DNA from: Macrotrachela quadricornifera
Taxonomy: Eukaryota > Rotifera > Eurotatoria > Philodinida > Philodinidae
DNA: 64,000 nucleotides
Assembly: GCA_022393335.1 (NCBI GenBank)
Contig: JAJEKB010020927.1
Location: 1 to 64,000 of the forward strand
Reading direction: 5' to 3'
Shown here: piece by piece, positions 34,660-46,649 of the stretch
Numbering within the stretch: position 1 is the stretch's first letter
Layout of the letters: each line of letters starts with the position of its first letter
Notes under the pieces: generated by a model
What the model was told of the DNA's origin: nothing
The model's input: the letters and a program-made list of their open reading frames with translations, nothing else
Databases searched by the model: none
Program-made: the position numbers and the translations under genes

Positions 34660-37335
34660 ATGTTGAAACCGCTTTTTTTCTCAGATCAATCTTTAAATAA
34701 ACCATATATAAAAAACAATGATAATGAATTGCATCCAACTACCAATACTATATTACTTCCAATGCCGCATTATTTTAACAAAAACGAATCCACATATGAT
34801 CAAGAAAATACTTCTTTAACAACAAACAGCAAATTTTTATACGTTATTTTAAGTTCCGTTGCGTTTTTAATGACTGTTATTGGTGTGATGTTATGGATAA
34901 TTTACAGTGCACGCTTAAAAACATCTGAACATGATAAGGAACATATCACAAGTCAACTATTATATACTGAAACTTTATCAGGTAGGGATCGATCTTGTAT
35001 GAGTAACATCACAGAAATAAATTTTTTACCTACACTTTTCTCTGTTATGTGCCATTGTCTAGATTCTTTCCCTGAAACTCATATGCAAATGAGTACCACA
35101 ACACCATTATTAACTACCACAACAACATTATTAACTACTACAACATCTTTAGTAACTACCACAAAAAGATTATTGACTACCACAACACCATTATTAACTA
35201 CCACAACAACATTATTGACTACTACAACATCTTTATTAACTACCACAACATCTTTATTAACTACCACAACATCTTTATTAACTACCACAAAAAGATTATT
35301 GACTACTACAACATCTTTATTAACTACTATAGCACCATCATTGACTACACAGAAGTCACTATATAATGATTTATTAGGTAAATGTAGCTTACTTTATGGA
35401 ATCATTCCGTGTGGACACAAATTTGAATATATTAGACGTTCAGTATAAAATAATAAAATTCTCGTCTTTCTTATCCATATGAATGTTACATTTTTATTCA
35501 TGTACAATTTATAAAAAAATATTCTTCTGATGAACAACATACAAATAGAAAAAGAATAGTTACGCTATTCTATTGTCAAGACAAAACACAAAAGCAAACA
35601 GTACGAAGCAAATTAAAGGAAAGAATTTTGGGGTGAAATTTTGTCTATAAATAGGCCTAATCGTTTCTAGAATGCCCTGAAAGTTTCGGCTAAAACAAAC
35701 ATTTCCTTCTTGAAATATTCACTTTTCTACCAGTCATATTTCTTTTTTCAATTTATCTCGAACTATTTTGCATAGAATAAAAAAAAGTTAATAAAACGCT
35801 CATATTCTGAGAATAGAAGCCTTACAATCCTTACCATTTTGAACTTTTTCTACTCTCACTAAGGTCTACGTAACGCATATAGTTTCGAATTAAAATAGTG
35901 AGAGTGAGGTTATATATCAGCAGCATGTCATTCATTATGAGAGTTGATTTTTGGAAAGACAATTAGTTGTTTGAATTGTCTACAAGACTATTTTAATTAT
36001 TATATGCAATCATGCAAATTTAGAGATTGTGACTTTTTACAAAAGTAGAAAGGATCTTCTTTACAGCGAGAAACGTTTATAGTATTTAAATATACATCGC
36101 TTTTTTTTATAGATGCACATAGAACAACTGAAATTGTTAATCAACAGCCGGTAAAAAAAGTTTTATTTATTGTTGCTGATGGTATTCCGGCGGATGTGAT
36201 AGAAAACACTTCAGTTACCAACATGAAATACATCCAAGAAATTGGGGCATATACACGAGCGTACGTCGGAGGTGATAAAGGAACTTATACTCAAACAGCT
36301 ACTATCTCATCACCTGGTTATATGAGTTTACTAACTGGTACGTGGGGTAATAAACATAATGTGTACAACAACTATGTTAAGAATCCCAATTATCATTATA
36401 AAAATATTTTTCGGCTAGTTAAAGAACAACTACCTGACAAAAAAATTGGCATTTTCTCAACATGGACAACGAATCGTGTCAAACTGATTGGCGAAGGATT
36501 ACCAGAGGCTGGTAATATAACGTTTGATTACAAATTCGATGGATATGAATTAGATAATATTACTTATCCTCACGATAAGCAGAGTCAATACATCTATCAT
36601 ATTGATCAGCGTGTGACGAATGAAACGTCAAAATGTATCAAAACGTATGCACCCGATCTGTCATGGGTGTATTTACAATATACAGATGATATAGGACATT
36701 TTTTTGGAGACAGTGAACAGTTCAGTCAATCAATAATTTATCTTGATGACCAGATAGGAAGAATTTGGCAGGCTATCGACTATCGAATGAAATATCACAA
36801 AGAAGATTGGCTAATAATTATTACAACTGACCATGGTAGAGATCCAAAAAAAGGCAAAAATCATGCTGGTCAGTCTCTCAGAGAACGAACAACTTGGATA
36901 TTGACCAATAGTCAAGAAACTAATACTTATTTTCATGATTTCCAGCCTGGTATAGTTGATGTATTGCCTACCATTATCAGGTTTATGAATTTTACCATTC
37001 CAATTGAAGCTCAAAGAGAACTTGATGGAATACCTTTGATAGGAAACGTATCTCTAATAAAACCTGATGTCACTTTGAATAATGATAAATTAAACATTAG
37101 TTGGACAGTTTTATACAATACAGGATATGTTTCGATATGGCTTGCAGTCGACAATTTATTCAAGAAGGGTATAAAAGACAATTATAAGTTAATGGAAATA
37201 GTTTCAATTGACAAGAAAATGGTTATAATTGATGTTAAAGAATATCCATCACAATTCTATAAAATAGTGCTAGAAGGACAGTATAATACGGTAAACAAAT
37301 GGGTGTACAGACAGAGGCGTCGAAATACAACATAG
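34660..37335 (+). CDS. type II membrane ecto-phosphodiesterase (ENPP / alkaline-phosphatase superfamily) with Thr-rich stalk
   Basis: Two exons, 34660-35377 and 36113-37335, join in phase 1 across a 735-nt intron (G|GTAAAT ... TATAG), giving 646 residues. Residues 1-58 are cytoplasmic and 59-82 are a signal anchor. About 145-229 is a threonine stalk of seven-residue repeats (LLTTTTS and variants), presumably O-glycosylated. The catalytic domain starts VLFIVADGIP (Asp262). The nucleophile segment is ISSPGYMSLLTG with Ser305 where ENPPs usually have Thr. Metal ligands are seen in YTDDIGHFFG (Asp431, His435), TTDHGRD (Asp479, His480) and NHAG (His490). All positions of the two-zinc site are present, so hydrolysis of extracellular phosphodiesters or nucleotides is likely. 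The nuclease-like C-terminal domain of larger ENPPs is absent. Confidence 0.9.
35093..35350 (+). repeat. 21-bp minisatellite encoding the Thr-rich stalk
   Basis: About twelve units of roughly 21 bp (TTATTAACTACCACAACA and variants) encode LLTTTTS/P/T heptads with occasional TTTKRLL units. The KR variant recurs twice with the same surroundings, suggesting duplication of multi-unit blocks. Confidence 0.9.
35625..35910. repeat. dispersed repeat copy 2, inside the phosphodiesterase intron
   Basis: Direct-orientation relative of 33845-34110, located in the 735-nt intron and accounting for much of its unusual length. Confidence 0.7.
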
Positions 37336-39300
37336 AGAGGAACTTAAAAGTTTCTTTAATTCTTTGAAAAGTACCAAGAAAAACATTCGTAGCAGAATCT
37401 CATAAAGAAAGTTTTGAGCTGCCCTAAATCGCATATAACTCATTGTATATCAAAATTCGTTACGCTACTCTCTTATTTACATAATAAGACTACATGAACC
37501 TGTTCATTAACTATTGTATCATTTTTTTGCTTGAATATTTTTTACGCATAGAATCGTCTAACACGTAACGTGTACTGAATACCAATTCACTTATTTGAAA
37601 GCTGAAAGAATGTGGAACTCATCCAATGCTCTTCTTCATCAAAAGAGGTACAACTAAGTAAGCTGTATCTGGACGCGTTTATAATGCATAACAAACGACA
37701 TTCAGACTTATTTCAAAGTAAAGAAAATCTCAATAACTGATTTAACTTGGAGTCAATCTGGTTATATGGTGCACTCTTTTTTCTGATCAAGACTTATGGA
37801 TGAGAAAATAGATAATGCAACAATTAGAATAAACTAGATGACGAGTTATTCTTATGTTCAGGTCAAGGTATCGAAAAGGAACTAATTTTCAGTTTTTCAA
37901 TGTTTTTGATAAAAAAAATTGTAGTTTTAGTTATCAAAATGTAGCCCGCTTTTCACTGATGTCTATTTAGTACTTCTTCAATATTTGTGGACAAAAGCAA
38001 CTCAATTGAAAACATTATTCAACAGAAATTGACTACTACTCATTGTTATGAATACAGTTTTGGATGAAATTTTCTGTGGATATAATACAGAAGATGCTTG
38101 TAATTTTGACGCCAGATATACCTCAAAAGCTAACTTTATAAGATAGTTATACACACAACAAAATCGTCCAAACAATTGTATCCAATCTTGTATGTATGAG
38201 CATCTGATGCAGGTTTACCGGTAAAAGCGAGCCAAAAATTTCTTGAAAAACTATTGAATACATTCTGCTCAATACAGCTTGATAAGCTGATTCGAAATAT
38301 CACCTTGTATTTCCTCAAAATATAACATAAATGATGGAAGTCAGATTTCTTACCAGAGACTTCGAGTTTTGGGACATCCTGTAAACTAGTCTAGGGAACA
38401 CTTCATAAGTTTTTACATTTGTCATAATTATGATACATATGTGGAACCATGGAATAGAAATGTGCGCTTGAATGAATATTATTCATTTGTAGAATTTACA
38501 ATATACAGAATGATAGGTTTACAAATAGCTTCTGAGACTCCAGATCCTTTGTTTTCTACTCTATTTTTAATTAAATTACAATAATATTTTTTTACTATCA
38601 AGTTTATAGATGAGCACGTATTTTGTAATGTTGTTTGTTTGTAAAATTTGATGTTTTATTGTCGAACAGCTTGATTTTCTTCATTTATGCTGATTTCTGA
38701 ACTTAATCTTTATCAGCATCTTTTCTAGAGCTCTATAAAACCTGGAGAACCGCTATTGTAAAGAATGATAAATCATATATACATGCATTTATGCAAGCAG
38801 TTAGATTTTGGAAAAGAATATTTGCACATGTCCGTCTGGTTCTCTATTGTGCACCAACAGTGGTGAAAACTGTAAAAATGAATACACTTTTTCTTCTTAC
38901 TTGCTTCCAATTTTTTCACTTTCCTTTTTTTCAGTAAATATTTTGTAAGCATATATTTAATTTTATACTGATCTTTTTATCGTTATTAAGTTTTGAATTA
39001 ATCTTTTTAGTGCCACTCTATACAGGACAACAGGAATATAGTTTATTTCGTCTACTTACCGACATTTATTATTATTTATAATTATCGTTTTAGGGCAAGT
39101 AGAGGAGAAAGAAGAATATTTAAAACATGTTTATCCCATTATTTTCTCTCTGAAATAAAACTGGGCTTGTAGAAAAAAGTATGAGTGTTATAATAAATTT
39201 AATCTTTATAATTTATTTGTTTAGTTTATGTCACAGATGTGAAGACAATTTTAATACTTTTTAATTTACATGAATAATAGGCTGGCTGAACCTTTATAAA
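37336..39300. other. gene-free stretch with a dispersed repeat
   Basis: No coding exon recognised. 38130-38850 is a dispersed repeat annotated separately. If the receptor at 39301 has upstream exons, they would lie here, but none was identified. Confidence 0.5.
38130..38850. repeat. dispersed repeat family R2, copy 1
   Basis: Shares ordered landmarks with 43500-44110: GAAAAACTATTGAATACATT versus GAAAAACTATTCTATGTATG, GAAGTCAGATTTCTTACCAG versus GAAGTCGGATTTTCTACTAG, AATTTACAATATACAGAATG versus CATTTACAATATACGGAATA, GAGCTCTATAAAACC versus GAGTCTATAAAACTG. Unclassified, non-coding. Confidence 0.75.
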
Positions 39301-40410
39301 ATGAACAATAACAGACCACAGTCTGGTCATAATTTCACAAAATTATGCGAAGAATGCACTGGTGGCCCTAATTGTGAATTTATTTACAATTATCTTAGTT
39401 TCTCAATGTCATCATCAATGTCAGTTGATATTTTAAGTGAAGTTACAAGACATCAACAACACGTCTACTTATGTTTCTATACATTTCTTAACACATTCCT
39501 TGTGCTTGTGGCCATTATAAATAATCTTGTCTGTATTGAAACATTTCTCCGATCATCAAAGATAAGAATTACAACTTTTGGTGTTTATCTGTTAATGTAT
39601 TCAATATACAGTTTGGTTTCAATGTGTTTCATGGAGATTATAACTCTTGTAACTCTTTTTTCCAATGATCAGCTACTGTCACACGGTTTTCTTTACTGCC
39701 GTTTTCTACCTGGTTGCGTTAATATTCTTTTCTTTGGTAGTCTATGGACATCATCCTTTATCGCTGTTGAACGAACATTAATTGAATGCTTTAATTCACG
39801 ATTCAGTCTCTATCGTACACGACGTTATGCAATTCTTGCATCAATTCTCTTATTAATAGCTCTAACTCTAGTTAACATAAGTACAGTTTTGGGTCGCAAA
39901 ATTGTAGTGAATCCAGTTAATAGCGAGTATCATATCTGTGTGCTTGGTAGTCAACCATCATATGATTGGAAAATGACCGATAAAACATTAAATAGTACAT
40001 ACTTGCATTATGGTGTGCCGTGGTTATTGCACTTGTTAAGCACTCTTCTCATTCTTCACCACATTGTTTCTCATAAGATCTATGTCAGTTGTCTAACAAA
40101 ATCTTTATGGCCATCCATTTTTCTACAACAAGTGCGTAATCATAAAGATTTCTTCATACCACCAAGTCTCATATGTGTCTGTACCATACCGCATATTGTT
40201 TTGCTAGAATTGAAGTCGAATGAGTGTGTACAGAGTGAGATGAAGTTCTATTTGAGATTTCATCTCTTACTAGACATGTTTATTTATTTGCCACAGATCA
40301 TACCATTTTTCATCTATATTTATCCATCAAAAATTTACCGAATGCAGTACAATAAGACTTATACTTATGCAATGATTGATTGGATCAAATCAAAAGTTTT
40401 TTGTTGTTGA
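39301..40410 (+). CDS. rhodopsin-like orphan GPCR with short cysteine-rich ectodomain
   Basis: A 369-codon single exon. The N-terminus (about 1-50) has FTKLCEECTGGPNCEF, then YNYLSFSMSSSMSVDIL before helix 1 (FLNTFLVLVAIINNLVCI). It resembles the membrane-proximal C-x-G-x-x-C-x-F end of an EGF- or LDLa-bearing rotifer receptor group. Seven helices follow. Helix 3 carries SLWTSSFIAVERT (ERT in place of DRY). Helix 7 has LPQIIPFFIYIYPSKIYR, where YPSKIY replaces NPxxY. The C-terminus ends KSKVFCC, possibly palmitoylated. No signal peptide is visible in this exon. Either the ectodomain was lost or upstream EGF-type exons were not found. Ligand unknown. Confidence 0.85.
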   Translation: MNNNRPQSGHNFTKLCEECTGGPNCEFIYNYLSFSMSSSMSVDILSEVTRHQQHVYLCFYTFLNTFLVLVAIINNLVCIETFLRSSKIRITTFGVYLLMYSIYSLVSMCFMEIITLVTLFSNDQLLSHGFLYCRFLPGCVNILFFGSLWTSSFIAVERTLIECFNSRFSLYRTRRYAILASILLLIALTLVNISTVLGRKIVVNPVNSEYHICVLGSQPSYDWKMTDKTLNSTYLHYGVPWLLHLLSTLLILHHIVSHKIYVSCLTKSLWPSIFLQQVRNHKDFFIPPSLICVCTIPHIVLLELKSNECVQSEMKFYLRFHLLLDMFIYLPQIIPFFIYIYPSKIYRMQYNKTYTYAMIDWIKSKVFCC

Positions 40411-40468
40411 TAATTAGACGAGCGATTTTACAATTTCGTTGTATTCTGATTGTGCACTTTTTTTTTAA

Positions 40469-40958
40469 CCCTTTGAGTCCCGACAACGTATATATACGTC
40501 CTGCTATTTTATTTACAGTATTGGTGACATACAAATACGCACGGTCATTGTTATTAAACACACATGGTACTAGCTTATTCTTTGCTTATTTGGAAAAGAA
40601 TTTTAGCCGTTAGATTATGGATTAGGCTCGTGAAATTGTCCTGGTAGTCTATGGCTGCTGTTATAATAATGCATTCCCTTTCGTTATTCCATGTATGGAT
40701 AGCATAGGCCACAAAGTACAGAATACGTAGGCTAACTTTGTGCATCTCATAGTTTTTGAAATCATTCAAGATATGTGTCTTGATAGCGATGTATTTCACG
40801 TATTATTGACTGTTCTAGAGATTATCATACGAAAACAAACTGCTAATGTTTTCGTGACACACGAGCACAATGTTTTTCAAAAAATAAATAAGCACCACAT
40901 TAAAAGATTTCTCATAAAAATTTGGTCTTTTGAGAAAAAAAGGCCCGGACTCAAAGGG
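40469..40958. mobile_element. piggyBac-like MITE, 490 bp
   Basis: The left end starts CCCTTTGAGTCCCG directly after TTAA (40465-40468). The right end closes CCCGGACTCAAAGGG before ATAA (TTAA with one change). Terminal CCC...GGG repeats, the TTAA target and the GACAACGTATATATACGTC motif next to the left end are piggyBac hallmarks. Too short for a transposase. A 74-codon minus-strand frame inside (40575-40799) could be a transposase remnant, but that is weak. Confidence 0.85.
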
Positions 40959-41029
40959 ATAATCGGCAGAAATTTGAAAAAGGAAAAGTCATTTAAATGA
41001 TGTAAGCACTTCTGAATTAGTTTCTCTTT

Positions 41030-41718
41030 TTTTGTGAAGGGAAGCCCCTCTCAGAAACGAACTTTGTTATTTTCTCATCCGATTTCAACCAAAATTTCGA
41101 AAAATGTTAGTCATGACTAGAATAGCTTATGGTTAAAATATCTCCCCAAATCTCAACGATATGCACAAGTTCCAGTCAATTCGTTACTCTTTACGCAAGG
41201 AAGATTTTCACAATGGAGTTATTAGGTAATCATGTCGAGATGATTTTTAAATTGTAGAGTGATCTTAGGGCTAGATCCTCACAGGCTTCGATTTTTGAGT
41301 TTCTCTTTGTTTGATTTTTAAAAATACTTTTTTGAAAAATGTCAAAATTCAAAATGCTAATAAATATGAAATATCTGATTTTTTTATTTCAGCAAAAGAG
41401 AAATTTAAAAATCCGAGCCTGTTGAGGATCTAGCCCTAACTGTCTTCTATTCAACAAAAAGAAATCATCTCTTCTCTATTGAGTCATTATTAAGAAATCT
41501 TTCCCCGTGTAAACAGTAAACTTACAAAAGTTAATTTTGAGAAAAATGAAAAAACTCGAAAATTATTCGAAAAATATGATAGTCGATCCAAATTTTCATC
41601 GATAAGTCCGCCCAAATCTATTTGTTTTTCGAAAAATCATAAATATTCTGAAAAAGGAGACATCGCCGTGTCTTTCTATGACAAAAACTCACTTTCGACT
41701 TTTCTGAGGAAGACCCTT
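41030..41718 (+). mobile_element. palindrome-bearing MITE family P, copy A
   Basis: Ends are similar when inverted: AAGGGAAGCCCCTCTCAGAA on the left, and AAGGGTCTTCCTCAGAAAAG as the complement of the right end, next to TTAA. The left 530 bp is an inverted match to 56300-56836 (shared ACGAACTTTGTTATTTTC, AATAATGACTCAATAGAGAA as complement). At its centre, 41267-41437, lies a 171-bp palindrome. No coding potential. Confidence 0.7.
41267..41437. repeat. 171-bp palindrome in MITE copy A
   Basis: The left arm begins AGGGCTAGATCCTCACAGGC. The right arm, complemented, begins AGGGCTAGATCCTCAACAGG. Arms are about 43 nt, separated by an AT-rich loop that contains ATTTCATATT-type inverted motifs of its own. 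Confidence 0.85.
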
Positions 41719-42519
41719 AATACATTTTTTTATGCAGCTTAATATATTAATAAGGAAATCTATTGAAGTGATATGAATCTTTTTAAATAGAAATGTAATA
41801 GTTAAATACAGTATAACTAGGCATGAAATTGTCCAAGTGAAACTGAACGCAAATTATTTCTAGCAAAAGCTACGAATTATTAAAAGTTATGGCGATCCAT
41901 ATTGATGTGGTTCATTACACTTCTCCATGTATGTTAAACTTAAAAGTTGGATACAACAATTTAGCTATTCAATTATTTATGTTTTCAACTATTCTAGTCT
42001 TGAGTGTTTATTTTGAAATATAAATAAACTATCTGCGGTTTCGAATAATTTCATTTTCCATAAATCAAATAAAATTACTGCCAACCGCTATCACAGCATG
42101 TTGATACTGTCAACTCATGCTTTAATCATATTATCATTTATCTCTTAGTTTTAAAATAGTTTATACACGCGTACACATTCACGTATGAGTGTTTTTATTC
42201 TGACGGCAATCGTTTATAAACTCTTAGTTGTGTATTGATAGCAACAATGATTTGTAAAAGAGAATATCGATTCGTGCATCAACATTCTTCAGTACACTGT
42301 TAAACGAAATCACAAAAAAAAAATTCTTTAATTAACAATAAAAATATATAAAGAGGAGTATCGATAACCTCATAGTTTTTGTCCGATGATTCCCTTGCAA
42401 ACACTACCATTCGATAGAGCATAAAATTGTACATCTAGTGCACTTAATTAAAGGCCCAACATAGATCCACAAGTGGCTGTTATCAAGGATTACTTGACCC
42501 ACTACTACCTTTCATTACG

Positions 42520-42890
42520 TCTTTTCTTCAGATAATTTTCAACAGGATCATCGAAGATAAGTATTAACGTTGTTAAATAAATTATTTACTGCGTCTTATC
42601 TTTAGATAAATTTCAGCAAGGTCGTTAAAGATAACTATTACCGTTGTTAAATAAATTATTTAGTATTTTTTCTTTAGATAAATCTCAACAAGATCGTTGA
42701 AGATAAGCAATAGTGTTATTATATAAATCCTTTATTTTCTATATGGATGGATCTCAACAAGTTTGTCGATAGTAAGTATTGATTTTATTGAAGAAACAAA
42801 TTTTCTATTTAGAATAAATCGAACTATATCGTCAAGTATAGCTCTTAATGAAACTAAACAAATTGTTTTTCTAGCATTTTCGCAAGAAAG
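42520..42890. repeat. decaying tandem repeat, about five units of 65-75 bp
   Basis: Units begin TTTCAACAGGATCATCGAAG, TTTCAGCAAGGTCGTTAAAG, CTCAACAAGATCGTTGAAGA and CTCAACAAGTTTGTCGATAG. A fifth, poorly preserved unit begins near CGAACTATATCGTCAAGTA. Similarity falls steadily from the first two units to the last. Confidence 0.8.
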
Positions 42891-43214
42891 AATGACAACA
42901 GGTGGATGGTGTAGAGGAAATGAATAAGAGAATATGTAGCGAAAAATGTAGAATAAAAACAGAGACGGAAGATGATGAACCGATAGGAATAGCATATAGC
43001 TTGTAGGATTATTGGTCAAATGTAGTGTAGGAGAATTGATTAAAGAAAGGACAGACGATGCGGATGCAAAAAGGAGAGGACATTATGTGAATCTTTATTA
43101 TAAGCAAGTGAACATACAGTCTTCTTATTCAGAAATAGCTTTCACTTGTTAAGAAATAGGCGTATACCACTCAGAAAATCGTCTCTAAGAAAATAAAAGA
43201 TTTTTTTTAAAAAA

Positions 43215-44110
43215 AAAAGGACATGGCGAGATTTATATCATTCGATGCAGTTTAAATTGCTGATTCCGAATATCACCTTAGCTTCTTTTCAGAGTGTAGA
43301 ATGGGTGAATAAAATCGAATTTTCGACTAGAAATCTGATGTTTTTGAACATGTTGTCAAATAGTCCGGGAACGGTTGCATGAGTTTATGCTACTATTAGA
43401 AGTGGAACACATATGTAGGAGTGCCTAGTAAAGATATGAGCTCGATTATACGTCATTCCTCTATAATGTTTAAACCATACGGAATAGTGTCGTTTTAGGT
43501 GCGGCTTATCGAAAAAACTGAGACGAAAATTTTTTGAAAAACTATTCTATGTATGTAATTCGAAGCAGTTTAACGAACGGATCTTAAATATCTCGGCAAT
43601 TTTTCTTCAAAATGTAATACAACTGTCTGAAGTCGGATTTTCTACTAGGCACCTTGGGTTTTTGGCATCGTGTAAAATAGTCTAGGAAACGTTTCGGGAA
43701 TTTGTGCTACTATCATAAATAAGATACATGTGTAAGACCATCTGATAAAAATATATGTTCGATAGGATCTTATTCCTTTTTAGCATTTACAATATACGGA
43801 ATAATATGCTTCTGGATAGATTTTAGGATTCGAAATCCTGTTTCTCCTACTCTATTATAAATTCGACTTGGATCATTTTTCAAACATAAAACATATCGAT
43901 GATGAAGCTAATAGGATATTGTTTTCTGTTTCCAAGCCGAATGATTATCTCTATTTATGTGATATCATAGGCTTCAACCTGGATGCGCCTGGTTTTAAGA
44001 GTCTATAAAACTGAAAAATGCGATTTTAGAAAATGATAGATTACATATATATATGTATTTATCCAAACGCTTAGAATCTAGAAAAGAATACGTTCAATAT
44101 ATACGCCTTA
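43215..44110. repeat. dispersed repeat family R2, copy 2, with internal tandem duplication
   Basis: 43500-44110 parallels 38130-38850. Within it, 43240-43500 and 43545-43820 are themselves related (TTCGATGCAGTTTAAATTGC versus TTCGAAGCAGTTTAACGAAC; AAATAGTCCGGGAACGGTTG versus AAATAGTCTAGGAAACGTTT), a period of about 305 bp. Confidence 0.75.
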
Positions 44111-44124
44111 CTTCTCATCCTATA

Positions 44125-44180
44125 AGAAGGGAGTTAAAATTATAAGTTCCAACATTAACTACGTTGGAAGCTCCCTTAAA
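44125..44180. repeat. short hairpin
   Basis: GGGAG ... TTCCAAC, an eight-base loop, then GTTGGAA ... CTCCC forms a nested stem. Not linked to a gene end that I can see. Confidence 0.5.
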
Positions 44181-46610
44181 AATTTACATGAATATTATAA
44201 GATCTTAAAATAAGATCGTACAAGACTTGTCCAGTAAGATCCTATCAGATTTCCTGGTCAAGTCAAGCCAATGTTCCCGGCAATTATAATGATACTTTTG
44301 ACAGTTGACTTAGGTGCTAGAACTGAAAGCAATGGCTAATGGTCCCGTCCCCATATGTGTACAACCGTCGTTTAGTATCGTATTCAAATTAATATTGAAA
44401 TCAGTTAAAATAAATCACAAAAATAATGATTTTATTTGCTATTCGTACTGAAACTTAATATCGGTCTCAGAGAAAAAGTGAATCTTTTTGAAGGTTACGA
44501 TGTATATTAAGATTGAAATGAACATAAATAGACGAACTATTATTTATTTTGACTATTCACGGCGATTTTTTTAGAATATAACGAATAATCACGATGAATG
44601 ATGCGATGATGATGAGATATGGATTATAATTCAAAATAGTCTCATTTCAGTTTTAAAAAATCGGTATTTATAAACTTTTTTCATGAGTATACAGTCGAAT
44701 GATCATCGTTAACGGATAAAACCAAAATAGTAATAATAAAAAATTAAGAAAATAAGAAAAAGACATTGCGATTAATCATGGATGTATACAATAATGATAG
44801 TGTTTTAAAGATTCATTGTGTTTCGAACATCCAATGGAGTTCGTAAATAAAACGATAGAATAAAGAATAACGTAATTATAATAACAAATCATATATATGA
44901 AAAAAAGACCAACCTGACTCACATATTAAATAGACTAACGTTAGTTCAAAATAATAACAGAAAAATAGAGAAAATGATCTAATCGAAAATATAAGTATAT
45001 AGTACAGCACTAAAATAAAACAATGAACAAAACCTGAAACAAAATATAGAATCATATTTACAAAAGACTGTTAGTATCCAGAATTTAAATTTATTTTATC
45101 AATTCAATAAGACCAATTATTAGTCTGTTTAACGTCCTTTTATTTATGATTTATATTTTTACATAATAAAGACAATTGGATCAACAATTCTTGAATAAAA
45201 AAACAGCAATTATAAGATCCTATGCGATCAGATAAAATCCGCATTACAGATTGGTGTATATTTCTTTTGATTATGAATCTTATGTGATTTGATAAGATTT
45301 GACAAATGTCATCCAGTCTATTCTTGCACGTTTCTAGATCTTTGAATCTTGAAAAATCTTTACTAGCATCTTTCAATCGGAATCTCATGAAATGTGTAAA
45401 AAAAGGGAGTCCAATAATACTACCGGATCTTATAACAAGATTCTACAAAAAATCTTGTATTTGTAAGATCTTGTTCAATCTGATGTCTGATGTTTCCTCC
45501 TGAGTGACTTGAAGCTTGACATATGAAATTTTAGCAGTTTGTATACGATTTTCATGCGATCTTATATAATTGTCGAAGATTATCGAGACTAATGGCTGTA
45601 TCTTATACACTTGATGCAGTGAATAAAACGCTCTGATTATTTATAAAGTAGAATGAATATAAAGATTATGCTTGTGGCAGCTCAACTTCAGAGAAATATA
45701 CTTGTTGAACAGCTCTTTTCGAAATAGAAATGTGCGTAAAAGCGATGTAAATTGACATTTCACTGCATATACTTGCAATTCATTTCGAGACAAACTAGAT
45801 TAGAGGAAATAGAATCAAAATACCAATTTTATAATGAACATAGTTTTTTTATTTTTATCGATATCCTATGTAAAAGTAATATAGTTTCACGGGAATATCA
45901 CTATGTTTTCAAATAAAGCAAATGATAAATTCTTAAAGACTCTCCTACACTGGATTCATATGTATTAACAAGGACTACAGGGGCTCTTTGCAGATGATTT
46001 CGAGGAATTGATGAATCATAAACGTGATAAAAAGTTCTATTATGGAGAAGAAAGCAATTTAACTATGATATAAAATTAATAAGCGTAGCAAAGTTATGTT
46101 GAATTTTTATAATTCATAAAGTTACAAGCGACAACAGTAAATTTGCTACATTCTCAATTTTTATTTCGCGTCTAATTCGATCTTGCATCCATGATAGAAC
46201 ACTTTCCAAGTCTGTAATCTATTAATTGCTGGAAATTATCAAAATTAGACAGCAAAAAACCTTTTCAACTATTATTCATTCCTAAAGATCAATCGATTTC
46301 TTAACCTCTCATTAAAATTAATCTTTTATTCTATTTGTAATCATAGCGGTATTTTCGTGAAACAAATTCTTTTTTGGGATAGTACATAACATTCAATTTC
46401 GAGAAATGAATGGAAGACTAATTTTTCTATCTTTTAGTTCACGCACTTTGTGGTGTAAATATACTAGCCTTCTGGAAATTCTCTTCTTTTCTATTTTCAT
46501 GACATATTTCAGATCCAATTTTGTTTGAAAAAGATCCTTTTCTGCAATAATCATTTTCCTTTAAAAATTCGGTAACTAACACAGCTATTTACTGTTTCAT
46601 AAATTTAATA
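44181..46610. other. gene-free stretch
   Basis: AT-rich with repeated AAGATC/TAAGATCTT motifs near 44200-44260 and 45200-45480, probably relics of one repeat. No gene supported. Confidence 0.45.
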
Positions 46611-46649
46611 ATGACCGATTCTCTGAATAAATGTTATAAAACCAGAAAG

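Noticed and set aside
40575..40799. 74-codon minus-strand frame inside the piggyBac-like MITE as a transposase piece
   Set aside because: Only a vague resemblance to the C-terminal part of piggyBac transposases; no catalytic Asp motif.
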